Origin: CAYHMW01 sp964357925 | Lineage (GTDB): Bacteria > Patescibacteriota > Microgenomatia > UBA8517 | NCBI GenBank assembly: GCA_964357925.1 | Contig: CAYHMW010000006.1 | Location: forward strand, 1 to 47,101 | Reading direction: 5' to 3' | DNA: 47,101 bases | Shown: positions 6,810 through 14,064 of the stretch, piece by piece | Layout of the letters: the number at the start of each line of letters is the position of its first letter | How positions within the stretch are numbered: the first letter of the stretch is position 1 | Translations under genes and position numbers: made by a program | The notes under the pieces: model-generated | What the model saw: the letters and a program-made list of their open reading frames with translations, nothing else | The model's database searches: none | What the model was told of the DNA's origin: nothing

Positions 6810-7157
6810 TTATTTTTGAAGTTTTATTTTGATTCCAAGAACAGAATATTCTTTCTGATCTTCTATTGAGTAGAATTCACTGATTTCATTAAGCAGTCCT
6901 TCTTTTGTTTCTCCACCAAATAATTTTGGAGCAAAATCATTCATTAAATCTTCAAACATTGGATAGTTTAATAATCCTACTACATCAACTTTAATAGTTT
7001 CTTCTAAATCTGGATTTCTTTGAAACTCAATTTCATCACCGAGCTGAATAGATCTGCGCTTTTCGTCATATAGTCTTGATTCGATAATTTTCTGTCCACT
7101 CTTGATGCGATCAAATGGGCCTGGCTGCAATTTCATTATGTGGGTATTTTGTGTCAT
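6810..7157 (-). CDS. ASCH-domain protein (2)
   Basis: This 115-residue ASCH-domain protein has the pattern FDRIKSGQKIIESRLYDEKR, QLGDEIEF, and a final SVLGIKIKLQK strand. It is clearly the same fold as its neighbour but too different to be a recent duplicate. A GTG at 7181 extends the frame but lies inside the promoter (TTGAGA at 7198-7193, TACAAT at 7175-7170), so the ATG at 7157, 12 bases after the -10 box, is chosen. There is no Shine-Dalgarno site. The enzyme or RNA target is unknown; N4-acetylcytidine amidohydrolase is a family-based possibility. Confidence 0.75.
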   Translation of the reverse strand: MTQNTHIMKLQPGPFDRIKSGQKIIESRLYDEKRRSIQLGDEIEFQRNPDLEETIKVDVVGLLNYPMFEDLMNDFAPKLFGGETKEGLLNEISEFYSIEDQKEYSVLGIKIKLQK

Positions 7158-7169
7158 GTTTGTGGATAT

Positions 7170-7198
7170 ATTGTAAAACACATGTAAACCGTTCTCAA
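7170..7198 (-). promoter_or_regulatory. Promoter of ASCH gene 2
   Basis: TTGAGA, a 17-base spacer and TACAAT on the minus strand, 12 bases from the ATG at 7157. Confidence 0.65.
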
Positions 7199-7262
7199 GG
7201 CAGATAGTGATTAGTTCAACAATGCACCTAGTGTTAGTGCGAAAATGAGGCTAAAAATGCTT

Positions 7263-7340
7263 TGGGGTGGCTGAGCGGTCTCGAACCGCCGACCTCCTGC
7301 TCCACAGGCAGGCGCTCTAACCAACTGAGCTACAGCCACC
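7263..7340 (-). tRNA. tRNA-His, anticodon GTG, CCA encoded
   Basis: The acceptor has 8 pairs (GGTGGCTG with CAGCCACC), including the G-1:C73 pair that marks histidine tRNAs. The anticodon arm is CCTGC/GCAGG around CTGTGGA. The T arm is GGCGG/CCGCT around TTCGAGA. CCA is encoded at 7265-7263, unlike the other tRNAs in the window. It is transcribed on the minus strand from an extended -10 at 7351-7359. Confidence 0.95.
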
Positions 7341-7350
7341 AAGTAGTTGT

Positions 7351-7359
7351 ATTATATCA
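7351..7359 (-). promoter_or_regulatory. Extended -10 promoter of tRNA-His
   Basis: TGA-TATAAT on the minus strand, 10 bases before the tRNA. The same 9-base element is used upstream of uvrA, tRNA-Thr and the gene at 20913. Confidence 0.65.
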
Positions 7360-7364
7360 AAATC

Positions 7365-7745
7365 TTAGTTGAGATGGCCTGGATATGGATGATTGGGATT
7401 GTAGTCTATTGGTGGTTCTATATAAGTGTAGCCTGATTTGTGCATTAGATAAAAGTCTGGGAGTAATCCCCAAACACTTGTAAGTAATTTTTTGTATTCA
7501 TCGCTTTGTGTATTTTGTTCATTGTGTATTTTGAGAATCATTAGGTTTCGAGGTCCGGGCTTGTAGAAGTTTCCCTCCGCTCCATAATTCCAATCCCATC
7601 CTTCTGCATAAAACCAATCAAGAAGCTGTTTATCTATTTGTTGATTTAATTTTCCTTCTTTGGATTGCCTTACGACTGACTCAAGCATTGTCAGCATGTT
7701 TTGGTAGTTTTTGAGTAGTCCCTCAAGTGAGTATTTTTTTTGCAT
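7365..7745 (-). CDS. Soluble protein, possible immunity partner
   Basis: I do not recognise this 126-residue protein. It has a helical N-terminal half (about residues 1-45), then an aromatic-rich region (LLDWFYAEGWDWNYGAEG) and a C-terminus rich in Tyr and Pro. It has no signal or membrane segment. Its ATG directly follows the stop codon of the upstream gene (TAAATG), so the two are translated from one message. Gene order and close coupling resemble toxin-immunity or toxin-antitoxin pairs, but nothing in this protein proves that role. Confidence 0.6.
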   Translation of the reverse strand: MQKKYSLEGLLKNYQNMLTMLESVVRQSKEGKLNQQIDKQLLDWFYAEGWDWNYGAEGNFYKPGPRNLMILKIHNEQNTQSDEYKKLLTSVWGLLPDFYLMHKSGYTYIEPPIDYNPNHPYPGHLN

Positions 7746-8195
7746 TTACCTTCTAGTAATGTTTTTAATGTAATGCTTGGCATTTCTGGGATCTTCCAGA
7801 ACAAACGCTGTGACTACGATGGGAGGAAGGGGCGGTTGGTTTGGGATTTTGAAAGGAGGGTTGGAATAATCAAACGGAGTTTCTCGTGTGACCACAACAA
7901 TGCCTTCACTTGGATCAACCGATATAGTATTTCCAGAGTGAGGGTCTATGGCTTGTAAGCTATTCTTGTTGGTTGCTATTTTAATTAAGGATGGCAGTGT
8001 TTGCTCGAATGAGTTGAAGCCGATAGCTTTAAACTCTTCCTGATGGCCTTCTTCCCATATATGAGTTTTCCTTGTGGTTGGTTCATACTCCCCTTTTCTT
8101 GGTGGTGCTGGGATTTCTGCATAAAACTTTGGGTCATCTACAAGCCTGTCCAACGGATATTCCTTTTCGGTGTAGTTTGGCGTTTCTGGATCCAT
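7746..8195 (-). CDS. Small protein, possible BECR-fold nuclease toxin
   Basis: This 149-residue protein has a polar N-terminus with Pro-rich segments and a compact C-terminal part. Its pattern is THIWEEGHQEEF, then a helix with FEQTLPSLIKIA, then two strands (EGIVVVTRET and PPIVVTAFVLE), ending in a basic tail. A conserved-looking His helix followed by strands ending in a vv-Ta-f pattern recalls BECR-type (Barnase-EndoU-colicin-RelE) nuclease domains found in phage and polymorphic toxins. This is a resemblance only. The start has no Shine-Dalgarno site; a weak TAAATT box lies 6 bases upstream. It is directly coupled to the 126-residue gene and divergent from the gene at 8238. Confidence 0.55.
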   Translation of the reverse strand: MDPETPNYTEKEYPLDRLVDDPKFYAEIPAPPRKGEYEPTTRKTHIWEEGHQEEFKAIGFNSFEQTLPSLIKIATNKNSLQAIDPHSGNTISVDPSEGIVVVTRETPFDYSNPPFKIPNQPPLPPIVVTAFVLEDPRNAKHYIKNITRR

Positions 8196-8237
8196 ACGCG
8201 TAATTTAAGTTAAGTTTAGTGTAAAATAGTTCTTGTT

Positions 8238-8729
8238 ATGAAGATAGTTAGGTACTGTGCGGGAGAGGCTATTGGTGATGGTGTGAGGCAAGGCCTATCT
8301 CAAAACAATGCACAGGTTGTGACAAATGTCATTACGAAAATAAATAAGGAAAGTGATGAGTATCAGCTTGTTCCATCTGCCATTGCTTTGCCTCCGTGTG
8401 AGCTACTGATTCTTCAGTCTGAGATTGATGATTCCAAAACACCTCTTTATTTTGAACCAAGTGCTAAGGTGAATAAGGTGGTTTTTGATGGCGACAGGCT
8501 GCAAGATCAATTACTGGAGAGTGAAGTTTTGAAAGCTTTGGAGTTTAAGCCAATTAACAATATTGATGTTGCAAGCGCTTCTTCAAGGGCAATACCCCAA
8601 GCAAGTCAATCTGGAGAATTTTCTTTTGAAGGCTCTGGAGTATTGTTTACTGCCCTATTGCCATTTATCATTCTGGGACTATTTTCTGGCGCTGGCTTAT
8701 ATTTTTTGAGACGTCGAGTGAAAAGGTAG
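8238..8729 (+). CDS. Tail-anchored protein, unknown
   Basis: This 163-residue protein has a soluble N-terminal domain of about 105 residues, a Ser/Gln-rich linker (105-130), a single hydrophobic helix (about 134-154) and a basic end (RRRVKR). There is no N-terminal signal, so it should be anchored by its tail with the main domain in the cytoplasm. I do not recognise the domain. The ATG lies 10 bases after TAAAAT (8222-8227) and has no Shine-Dalgarno site. It is divergent from the putative toxin pair. Confidence 0.6.
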   Translation: MKIVRYCAGEAIGDGVRQGLSQNNAQVVTNVITKINKESDEYQLVPSAIALPPCELLILQSEIDDSKTPLYFEPSAKVNKVVFDGDRLQDQLLESEVLKALEFKPINNIDVASASSRAIPQASQSGEFSFEGSGVLFTALLPFIILGLFSGAGLYFLRRRVKR

Positions 8730-8778
8730 TTTTAGTTTGTGTGGAAATTTTTACTCAAATCTGTCATCCTAATACGTG

Positions 8779-10425
8779 ATGGTTATGCCCGCTATCAAGA
8801 GTCCTGTTGCATATTATTGTGCTGAATTTGGGACTGACAGTAACTTGCCCACATATGCCGGTGGGCTTGGAATATTGGCTGGGGACACACTTCTTGAGGC
8901 CGCGGGGCAGGAGTTTCCCATGGTCGGGATCGGCCTTCTTTATCAAGGAAAACGTTTCATGCAGAAATTTGCCCTTGATGGGTGGCAATATGAGGAGGCT
9001 TCGACTTTCCAAAAAGATAGTACTGCTGCTGTGCGGATAGTCGAGGAATATGGGAAGCCTGTTGAGGTTACCATGAATTGTGCAGGAGAGACTGTTAAGA
9101 TACGTGCTTATCAGCAGAGGCTTGGCGATAAGACGGTGCTTTACATGTTAACAGTTGACGTTGCCCCCAATTCAGATGAGTGGCGTGATACCCTCGCCAT
9201 GGATTACTGTTGCGGGGACGAGACGCAACTTCGGCAGCAACTTGTTTTGGGTATTGGTGGAGCAAGACTAATGGAGAGACTCAGAATTAAGCCATCTGTG
9301 AATCATTTTCAGGAGGGGCGACCAATATTTGCTCATTGGGAAATTGCAAAGCAGATTTCTGAACAGAAGAAGATTGATTACGAGACGGCACTTCTTGAAG
9401 CTACTAAGTCAATCGTTTATACGAATCACACTTTGGTTCTTGATGGGAACTTAATATACAGCGCTTCGTTGGTTCGAAAATACGCAGCTCCAATGGCTGA
9501 GGAGTATGGTGTATCTGTTGACTTGCTTTTGGAGCCTGGTTTGATGGCTGATCGAGAGCAGTTTTCAATCACTCAGTACGCTCTGAACGTTTCAAGGATT
9601 GCTTCTAGTGTCAGTAAGCCGCATTTTGCACTAGCAAAAAAAACCTGGCCAAAATATAAGTGGGTAAATATTACCAATGGGGTCCATATTCCCCGTTGGA
9701 GAGCATGGGAATTTGCAAATCCGGCAATCACTGACTTTGAGCTTTGGAAGGCACATGTTGACCAGAAAAAAGCTTTGATGCGAATAGTTCGCCAGCGATC
9801 TGGCTTTGATTATGATCCGCACAGGCTAATTCTTGGATGGGCTAGAAGAATTTCTGGCTATAAGCAGTTAGGTGCGCTTTTTCATGATTTAAATAGGTTT
9901 AAGTTAATTCTCACTGATACTGACAGGCCTGTACACCTTATTGTGGCTGGCAAGGCTCATCATGGCGATGATTGGGGCAAGAAGCACATTCAGGAGGTAA
10001 TGCGCTATATGAGTAATGAACTTAATAGCCACGCGCTTTTTGTACCTAATTATGATATTGCATTGGCACGAGCGATGGTGCGCGGGGTTGACGCGTGGCT
10101 TAATACACCTGAATATAGTAAGGAGGCTTGCGGGACGTCTGGCATGAAGGCATTAAGTAATGGGGTTCTGAATTGCACAGTTCCTGATGGCTGGGCGGGC
10201 GAAGTCGAATGGGACGGTGTTGGCTGGACTCTCGATCCAATGAATATAAGCCATAGCTTGTATGCCGCACTGGAGGAGCATGTTGTGCCTATGTATTACG
10301 ATCAGGATGAGGGTGGTGTATCAAAAGAGTGGGTCTCGCGAATGAAAAAGTCAATTGCGCTATCTGAAGAATATTCTAGTGAGCGAATGCTTCGGGAGTA
10401 CGACCAAAAGCTTTATATGAGGTAA
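8779..10425 (+). CDS. glgP: Alpha-glucan phosphorylase (short type)
   Basis: This is a GT35 phosphorylase that releases glucose 1-phosphate from glycogen-like or maltodextrin chains. It has the N-terminal signature VAYYCAEFG...LPTYAGGLGILAGD, then WARRISGYKQ and the pyridoxal-phosphate segment EACGTSGMKALSNG, with the cofactor Lys at about residue 457. At about 548 residues it is much shorter than E. coli GlgP and matches the compact form known from Thermotoga-like and uncultured bacteria. The frame begins GTG-ATG-GTT-ATG (8776, 8779, 8785) with no Shine-Dalgarno site, so the start is uncertain by three codons. The product would feed the phosphohexomutase encoded at 27785-29167. Confidence 0.93.
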   Translation: MVMPAIKSPVAYYCAEFGTDSNLPTYAGGLGILAGDTLLEAAGQEFPMVGIGLLYQGKRFMQKFALDGWQYEEASTFQKDSTAAVRIVEEYGKPVEVTMNCAGETVKIRAYQQRLGDKTVLYMLTVDVAPNSDEWRDTLAMDYCCGDETQLRQQLVLGIGGARLMERLRIKPSVNHFQEGRPIFAHWEIAKQISEQKKIDYETALLEATKSIVYTNHTLVLDGNLIYSASLVRKYAAPMAEEYGVSVDLLLEPGLMADREQFSITQYALNVSRIASSVSKPHFALAKKTWPKYKWVNITNGVHIPRWRAWEFANPAITDFELWKAHVDQKKALMRIVRQRSGFDYDPHRLILGWARRISGYKQLGALFHDLNRFKLILTDTDRPVHLIVAGKAHHGDDWGKKHIQEVMRYMSNELNSHALFVPNYDIALARAMVRGVDAWLNTPEYSKEACGTSGMKALSNGVLNCTVPDGWAGEVEWDGVGWTLDPMNISHSLYAALEEHVVPMYYDQDEGGVSKEWVSRMKKSIALSEEYSSERMLREYDQKLYMR

Positions 10426-10426
10426 A

Positions 10427-10457
10427 AGTGACACCCTTAATATTTAAGAGTGTCACT
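10427..10457. terminator. Bidirectional terminator between convergent genes
   Basis: Bases 10427-10440 pair with 10444-10457 with a single mismatch around a 3-base loop, a 13-pair hairpin starting immediately after the phosphorylase stop. It lies between convergent genes and can serve both. Confidence 0.7.
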
Positions 10458-10468
10458 AATATTGGTGC

Positions 10469-10735
10469 TTAACGGAAGAATGTGATGAATCCGGGGTCTT
10501 CGCCGGTGTACCAATTTATTTGGAGGGCGCCGCCTCGAGCGCATGCGTCGTATAGCTCTTGCATATCTTCAAGGCTTTCACAAACAAAAAGGCGCTCGCC
10601 CAAACCTTGATCATATCCACAAATGACCTGGTAGTGGCCGGTGAGAATGGGCACCTGTTTGGGGCGTCCACTAATATCCAGTCTGATCAACTGATCAACT
10701 CCAAGGACATTGTTTTTTTTGCCTAACTCGTGCAC
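10469..10735 (-). CDS. Small soluble protein, unknown
   Basis: This 88-residue protein has no signal or membrane segment and looks like a small alpha/beta domain (VPILTGHYQVICGY, RLFVCESLEDMQELYDAC). I do not recognise the family. The start is GTG at 10735, with AAGGAG 6 bases upstream, and a near-consensus promoter (TTGACA, 17 bases, TACCAT at 10799-10771) drives it with a real 5' leader. It stands alone. Confidence 0.65.
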   Translation of the reverse strand: MHELGKKNNVLGVDQLIRLDISGRPKQVPILTGHYQVICGYDQGLGERLFVCESLEDMQELYDACARGGALQINWYTGEDPGFITFFR

Positions 10736-10770
10736 GGAAAACTCCTTATTTATGTGTTAGCGATAGAGAT

Positions 10771-10799
10771 ATGGTATCGTGTTAGAATGAATTTGTCAA
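10771..10799 (-). promoter_or_regulatory. Sigma-70-type promoter
   Basis: A consensus TTGACA (10799-10794), a 17-base spacer and TACCAT (10776-10771) precede the small gene at 10735. Confidence 0.75.
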
Positions 10800-10815
10800 A
10801 CTATGGGTTACGATT

Positions 10816-11352
10816 TTAATTAAAATCGAGCTCTGATATTTGGTTATTTTTGATAACTGTTAAAACCCCTGGTTTTGGAAAATCGTAAATGCTTTCTTCT
10901 GTTGCCACACCTTTTACGAGTAGGGACTTGAGGGTGCCGATGTTGGCCCCGTGTGTAATTAAAAAAAGTGATTTGTTTTCACTTGATATTATTTTTTCGT
11001 ACAGCCTTTTAGTTCTGTCTAAAAATTCGCTTATTGTTTCTGATTTCTTTTCGACTCCCATTGTTTGAGCTTCGTTTAGCAGTGGTTCAGAGATAAATTG
11101 CATATCTGCAATTTTTGAAACAATGTCAGCAGTCATTTGGCAGCGAAGATATTCTGAGACAAGATTTACTTCTGATTCGATGTTTTTGAAGTACTCCCCG
11201 ATTTTTTGTAAAACACCCATCCCTTCTTCAAGAATTGGAGGATTTGGATCGTTTGGAGAATAATTCGTATTGTTTTTCGTAGCGTAGGTTTCGCCGTGCC
11301 GAAGAATGTAAAAAGTCTTTGAATCTGACAAATTAGTCTTCTGTAATAACAA
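10816..11352 (-). CDS. Histidine phosphatase superfamily protein
   Basis: This 178-residue protein belongs to the phosphoglycerate-mutase/SixA branch. The phospho-acceptor motif LRHGETYATKN lies near residue 18 and the second catalytic His in LFLITHGANIG near residue 130. There is no signal peptide, so it is cytoplasmic. The substrate cannot be read; such enzymes dephosphorylate sugars, nucleotides or proteins. The gene overlaps the end of the cyclophilin gene by 20 bases, so it is the second gene of a two-gene unit. Confidence 0.85.
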   Translation of the reverse strand: MLLQKTNLSDSKTFYILRHGETYATKNNTNYSPNDPNPPILEEGMGVLQKIGEYFKNIESEVNLVSEYLRCQMTADIVSKIADMQFISEPLLNEAQTMGVEKKSETISEFLDRTKRLYEKIISSENKSLFLITHGANIGTLKSLLVKGVATEESIYDFPKPGVLTVIKNNQISELDFN

Positions 11353-12007
11353 CTTCAGACATCACAACTGGATTTACCGGCTTACTTTGTTCCCCACCCA
11401 TGCTTAAGCCAGTTTTGGCGGATGCAATTTTGTCGACTATATCAAGCCCTTCGGTAACTGTGCCAAAGATGACGTAGTTTGGTGGCAGTTCGTTATCTTT
11501 GTGCATAATAAAGAATTGGCTGCCATTTGTGTTGGGACCTGCATTAGCCATTGCGACAGTTCCCCTTTTATACTCTCCCTTAAAAGGCTCGTCATCAAAT
11601 TTGTAGCCTGGGCCACCGGCACCGGTGCCGGTAGGATCACCGCCTTGGATCATGAAGCCGTCAATTACTCTGTGAAAAATTGTGTTATTGTAAAAGTTTT
11701 GTTTCGCCAAATAGACAAAGTTGTTAACTGTAATTGGGGTTTTGTCTGCATGTAGGCTAATCATTATGTCGCCTTCTGAAGTTTTAAGAGTGGCAGTATA
11801 TGTTTTACTTTGGTCGATTGTGACTTCTGGTTTACTAAGTGATTTGGAGTCTTGGTCTTGCATAGTTTTTTTAGTTTCGGGCTGAGGTGTCGTTGCCTGT
11901 GTTGCCTCAGTGGTTTTCGCAGGTGGCTTGGGCCTTGTGAGCAAGAATACACCAAAACCGATTATAGCTGCAAGAATGATTCCAGCGAGCAGTATATTTT
12001 TGTTCAT
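11333..12007 (-). CDS. Membrane-anchored cyclophilin peptidyl-prolyl isomerase
   Basis: An N-terminal helix (about residues 5-24) and a Thr/Pro/Lys-rich linker lead into a cyclophilin domain from about residue 65. Family motifs are clear: FHRVIDGFMIQGGDP, GTGAGGPGYKF and NTNGSQFFI. The enzyme speeds cis-trans isomerisation of prolyl bonds, here probably outside the membrane during folding of exported proteins. There is no lipobox Cys, so the helix serves as anchor or signal. A TATAAT box (12025-12020) with a partial -35 lies 12 bases before the ATG, and the 12 intervening bases can form a small GGCT/AGCC hairpin. Confidence 0.92.
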   Translation of the reverse strand: MNKNILLAGIILAAIIGFGVFLLTRPKPPAKTTEATQATTPQPETKKTMQDQDSKSLSKPEVTIDQSKTYTATLKTSEGDIMISLHADKTPITVNNFVYLAKQNFYNNTIFHRVIDGFMIQGGDPTGTGAGGPGYKFDDEPFKGEYKRGTVAMANAGPNTNGSQFFIMHKDNELPPNYVIFGTVTEGLDIVDKIASAKTGLSMGGEQSKPVNPVVMSEVVITED

Positions 12008-12019
12008 GGCTCAAAAGCC

Positions 12020-12047
12020 ATTATACAGAGAATGTTAAAGCAAGCAA
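12020..12047 (-). promoter_or_regulatory. Promoter of the cyclophilin-phosphatase unit
   Basis: TTGCTT (12047-12042), a 16-base spacer and TATAAT (12025-12020), 12 bases from the ATG. No Shine-Dalgarno site is visible. Confidence 0.6.
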
Positions 12048-12052
12048 GCCAC

Positions 12053-13381
12053 TTATTTTCTCGATACTGTATAGCTTATTGGGTGGTAGAGGAAAATTGT
12101 TGGAGCATCTTCGAGCAGGAATCTTTGAAAGTCTAAATATATTTTTTTCCTTTCTTCTTTATCTAAAACTAGTCTTCCATCCTCTAGTAGCTTATCGATC
12201 CTGGGATTTTGATAGTTGGCGACATTTCCACCACCTATTTGTGTGGAATGCCATGTTGAGTATTGGTCTGGATCACTGGGAATATTGTATATTGCCAGGA
12301 ATGCTTGGAAATTATCCGGGATGGTTGATGAGACCTGGACAGTTGTATTGACGCCTATATTTGCCCAATCTTTGGCTACTTTATCAGCTACGGGCAACAA
12401 TGCTGGTGTTGTAGTTAATGTGATGTTAATAGCATTTTCGCTTGACTGTTCACCTAGGAGTTCTTTTGCCCTAGCAATGTCAAAAGTATATTGTTTTACT
12501 TGTGGATTATATGCCCATGAATTTGGCGATATAGGACTTATTGTTCGTTGACTGCCAAGGACGTCTTTATCTATTGCGTAGGATAGAGCTTGCCTTAATG
12601 ACTTTTTATCTGCGCCATTAAATGTGGCATTTGTGTTATTTAGAAAAACTGCTACGTATCTGTTTGTGTTGATTGATTCGCTAATAACTGTGCTTTCCCA
12701 TCCAATAAAGGGTTCTGGATCAATTAAATCTAGCATTGTATCGATATGACCAAGCTTGAAGGCTGTTTTAGCTGAATCTTCGGATGGGTAAAATTTGTAG
12801 ATTTCGCGATCTTGGGCACTGTTAACTAATTCAAGTCTTTCAACGAAACCTCCTTTGATTTGTATTTTTTTAACAGTCCATTCTCCTGTGCCAATTAGAC
12901 CTTTTTTAAAGGTAGGTCTTGCGACTACGTTTGGAAATGGACCAAAGATGTTTTGCAGCTGAAAAATAATAACATTATCTTTGGGTGTGTGAATGCGCAC
13001 ATCCTCGAAATTGTATTGGATGTTTTTAGAAGTAACTTCTGTCCCGTCCTGCCATTCTATGTTTTCATTTAATGTAAATATCCAAGTCTTACCATTGTCA
13101 GGAGTGCTCCATGTACTGGCGAGAGCTGGTTGTGGTAGTCCTTCGTCATCAAGAGTGGTTAGTCCTTGTCCAATTTTTTTTACTATGAAATCTGGAAGAT
13201 CATCAGTTCTATAGCGCCCTGAAATACCTATATAGGTAGTATTTTGTGATATGAAGAATGGAATTGCGAATTTAAATACAAAGAAAAGTAGTATCCCGCC
13301 GATAATAGCTAAAAAGAGTGGGCCTTTGAATCTGCTGAGAAATGTGGCTATTAGTCTAAGCCAAAATCTTAAGTGTGACAT
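12053..13381 (-). CDS. Membrane-anchored ABC-type oligopeptide-binding protein
   Basis: This 442-residue protein is a family-5 extracellular solute-binding protein (DppA/OppA type). It has the segment PALASTWSTPDNGKTWIFTLNENIEWQDG, the motif DGTEVTSKNIQYNFEDV and the late KELLGEQ and PDQYSTWHSTQIGGGNVANY regions. Instead of a lipoprotein signal it has one uncleaved helix at about residues 18-44. It is shorter than the usual 500-540 residues. Its ATG directly follows the secG stop (TAAATG). No permease or ATPase gene lies nearby, so it either works with a distant transporter or has been repurposed. Confidence 0.85.
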   Translation of the reverse strand: MSHLRFWLRLIATFLSRFKGPLFLAIIGGILLFFVFKFAIPFFISQNTTYIGISGRYRTDDLPDFIVKKIGQGLTTLDDEGLPQPALASTWSTPDNGKTWIFTLNENIEWQDGTEVTSKNIQYNFEDVRIHTPKDNVIIFQLQNIFGPFPNVVARPTFKKGLIGTGEWTVKKIQIKGGFVERLELVNSAQDREIYKFYPSEDSAKTAFKLGHIDTMLDLIDPEPFIGWESTVISESINTNRYVAVFLNNTNATFNGADKKSLRQALSYAIDKDVLGSQRTISPISPNSWAYNPQVKQYTFDIARAKELLGEQSSENAINITLTTTPALLPVADKVAKDWANIGVNTTVQVSSTIPDNFQAFLAIYNIPSDPDQYSTWHSTQIGGGNVANYQNPRIDKLLEDGRLVLDKEERKKIYLDFQRFLLEDAPTIFLYHPISYTVSRK

Positions 13382-13594
13382 TTACTGGATTAGTAATGCG
13401 GACGTGGAGAGTAATATGAACAAAAAAGAGAGCAAGAATGTGAGTTTGAATATTAATCCTTCAAGACCCCTACGGCTAGTGTGAGTCGAAAGTCCACCCC
13501 ACACTCTTCCGAACCCTGTCCCCTTCACCTGCATAAGTATGGCAAGGCTTAACAAGATGCCAACCATAATTTGTACTATGAGTATAAGTTGCAT
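13382..13594 (-). CDS. secG: Preprotein translocase subunit SecG
   Basis: This 70-residue protein has two hydrophobic helices (about residues 2-21 and 47-68) and the family loop QVKGTGFGRVWGG followed by a basic stretch (SRRGLEG). SecG assists SecYEA-dependent export across the inner membrane. The ATG is 7 bases after an excellent extended -10 (TGG-TATAAT) and has no Shine-Dalgarno site, so the message is likely leaderless. The next gene, an exported binding protein, begins at the base after the stop. Confidence 0.92.
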   Translation of the reverse strand: MQLILIVQIMVGILLSLAILMQVKGTGFGRVWGGLSTHTSRRGLEGLIFKLTFLLSFLFILLSTSALLIQ

Positions 13595-13601
13595 TGAGGT
13601 G

Positions 13602-13610
13602 ATTATACCA
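13602..13610 (-). promoter_or_regulatory. Extended -10 promoter of secG, 7 nt from ATG
   Basis: Perfect TGG-TATAAT on the minus strand, 7 bases from the start codon. Confidence 0.7.
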
Positions 13611-13613
13611 TTT

Positions 13614-14021
13614 TTACTTCGCTATCCAGTGAATGGTGTTCACTATCACATAGAGAAGTATGGAAAAGCAGATATAGCCCATAAATCTGGAGTCAAAATC
13701 GATGGGTGGCATATCGAAATAAGGTGAGGCAAATCCAGTAAAATGAAAGCCAACTACTTCAAATTGTGGGAGTGCTGTATCTACGATGAAAAGAGTAATT
13801 GCGTGTGCCAGGAATTTGAATAAGCCGAGTGTGGCCAGTGTGATTGGCAGGATGAGAATGTTAATAATTGGTTTGACAACGAATGTTGCAAGGGTAATGG
13901 CTGCTGCTGCAATTGCCAGACTTTGAAATTGCTCACCTGAAAATAGCATGCCTGTGGCTATCTGACTGATAAAATATAGGGCGACAAGTTCTCGAGCAAA
14001 ACTGCGAACAACCTTCTTCAT
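13614..14021 (-). CDS. Phage-holin-4/YvlD-like small membrane protein
   Basis: This 135-residue integral membrane protein has four hydrophobic segments (about 10-30, 33-55, 58-80 and 112-132) and the conserved KPIINILILPITLATLGLF stretch typical of the 'phage holin family 4, superfamily II' / YvlD proteins. Despite the name, this family is mostly chromosomal and of unknown role. The best promoter in the window (TTGACA, 18 bases, GATAAT) ends 6 bases before the ATG. It lies between uvrC and secG as a single unit. Confidence 0.85.
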   Translation of the reverse strand: MKKVVRSFARELVALYFISQIATGMLFSGEQFQSLAIAAAAITLATFVVKPIINILILPITLATLGLFKFLAHAITLFIVDTALPQFEVVGFHFTGFASPYFDMPPIDFDSRFMGYICFSILLYVIVNTIHWIAK

Positions 14022-14027
14022 GAATTC

Positions 14028-14057
14028 ATTATCTTAATGTATGCTAGAGCTTGTCAA
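14028..14057 (-). promoter_or_regulatory. Promoter of the holin-like gene
   Basis: TTGACA (14057-14052), an 18-base spacer and GATAAT (14033-14028), followed after 6 bases by the ATG at 14021. This is the clearest leaderless promoter in the window. Confidence 0.75.
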
Positions 14058-14064
14058 ATAGGGT

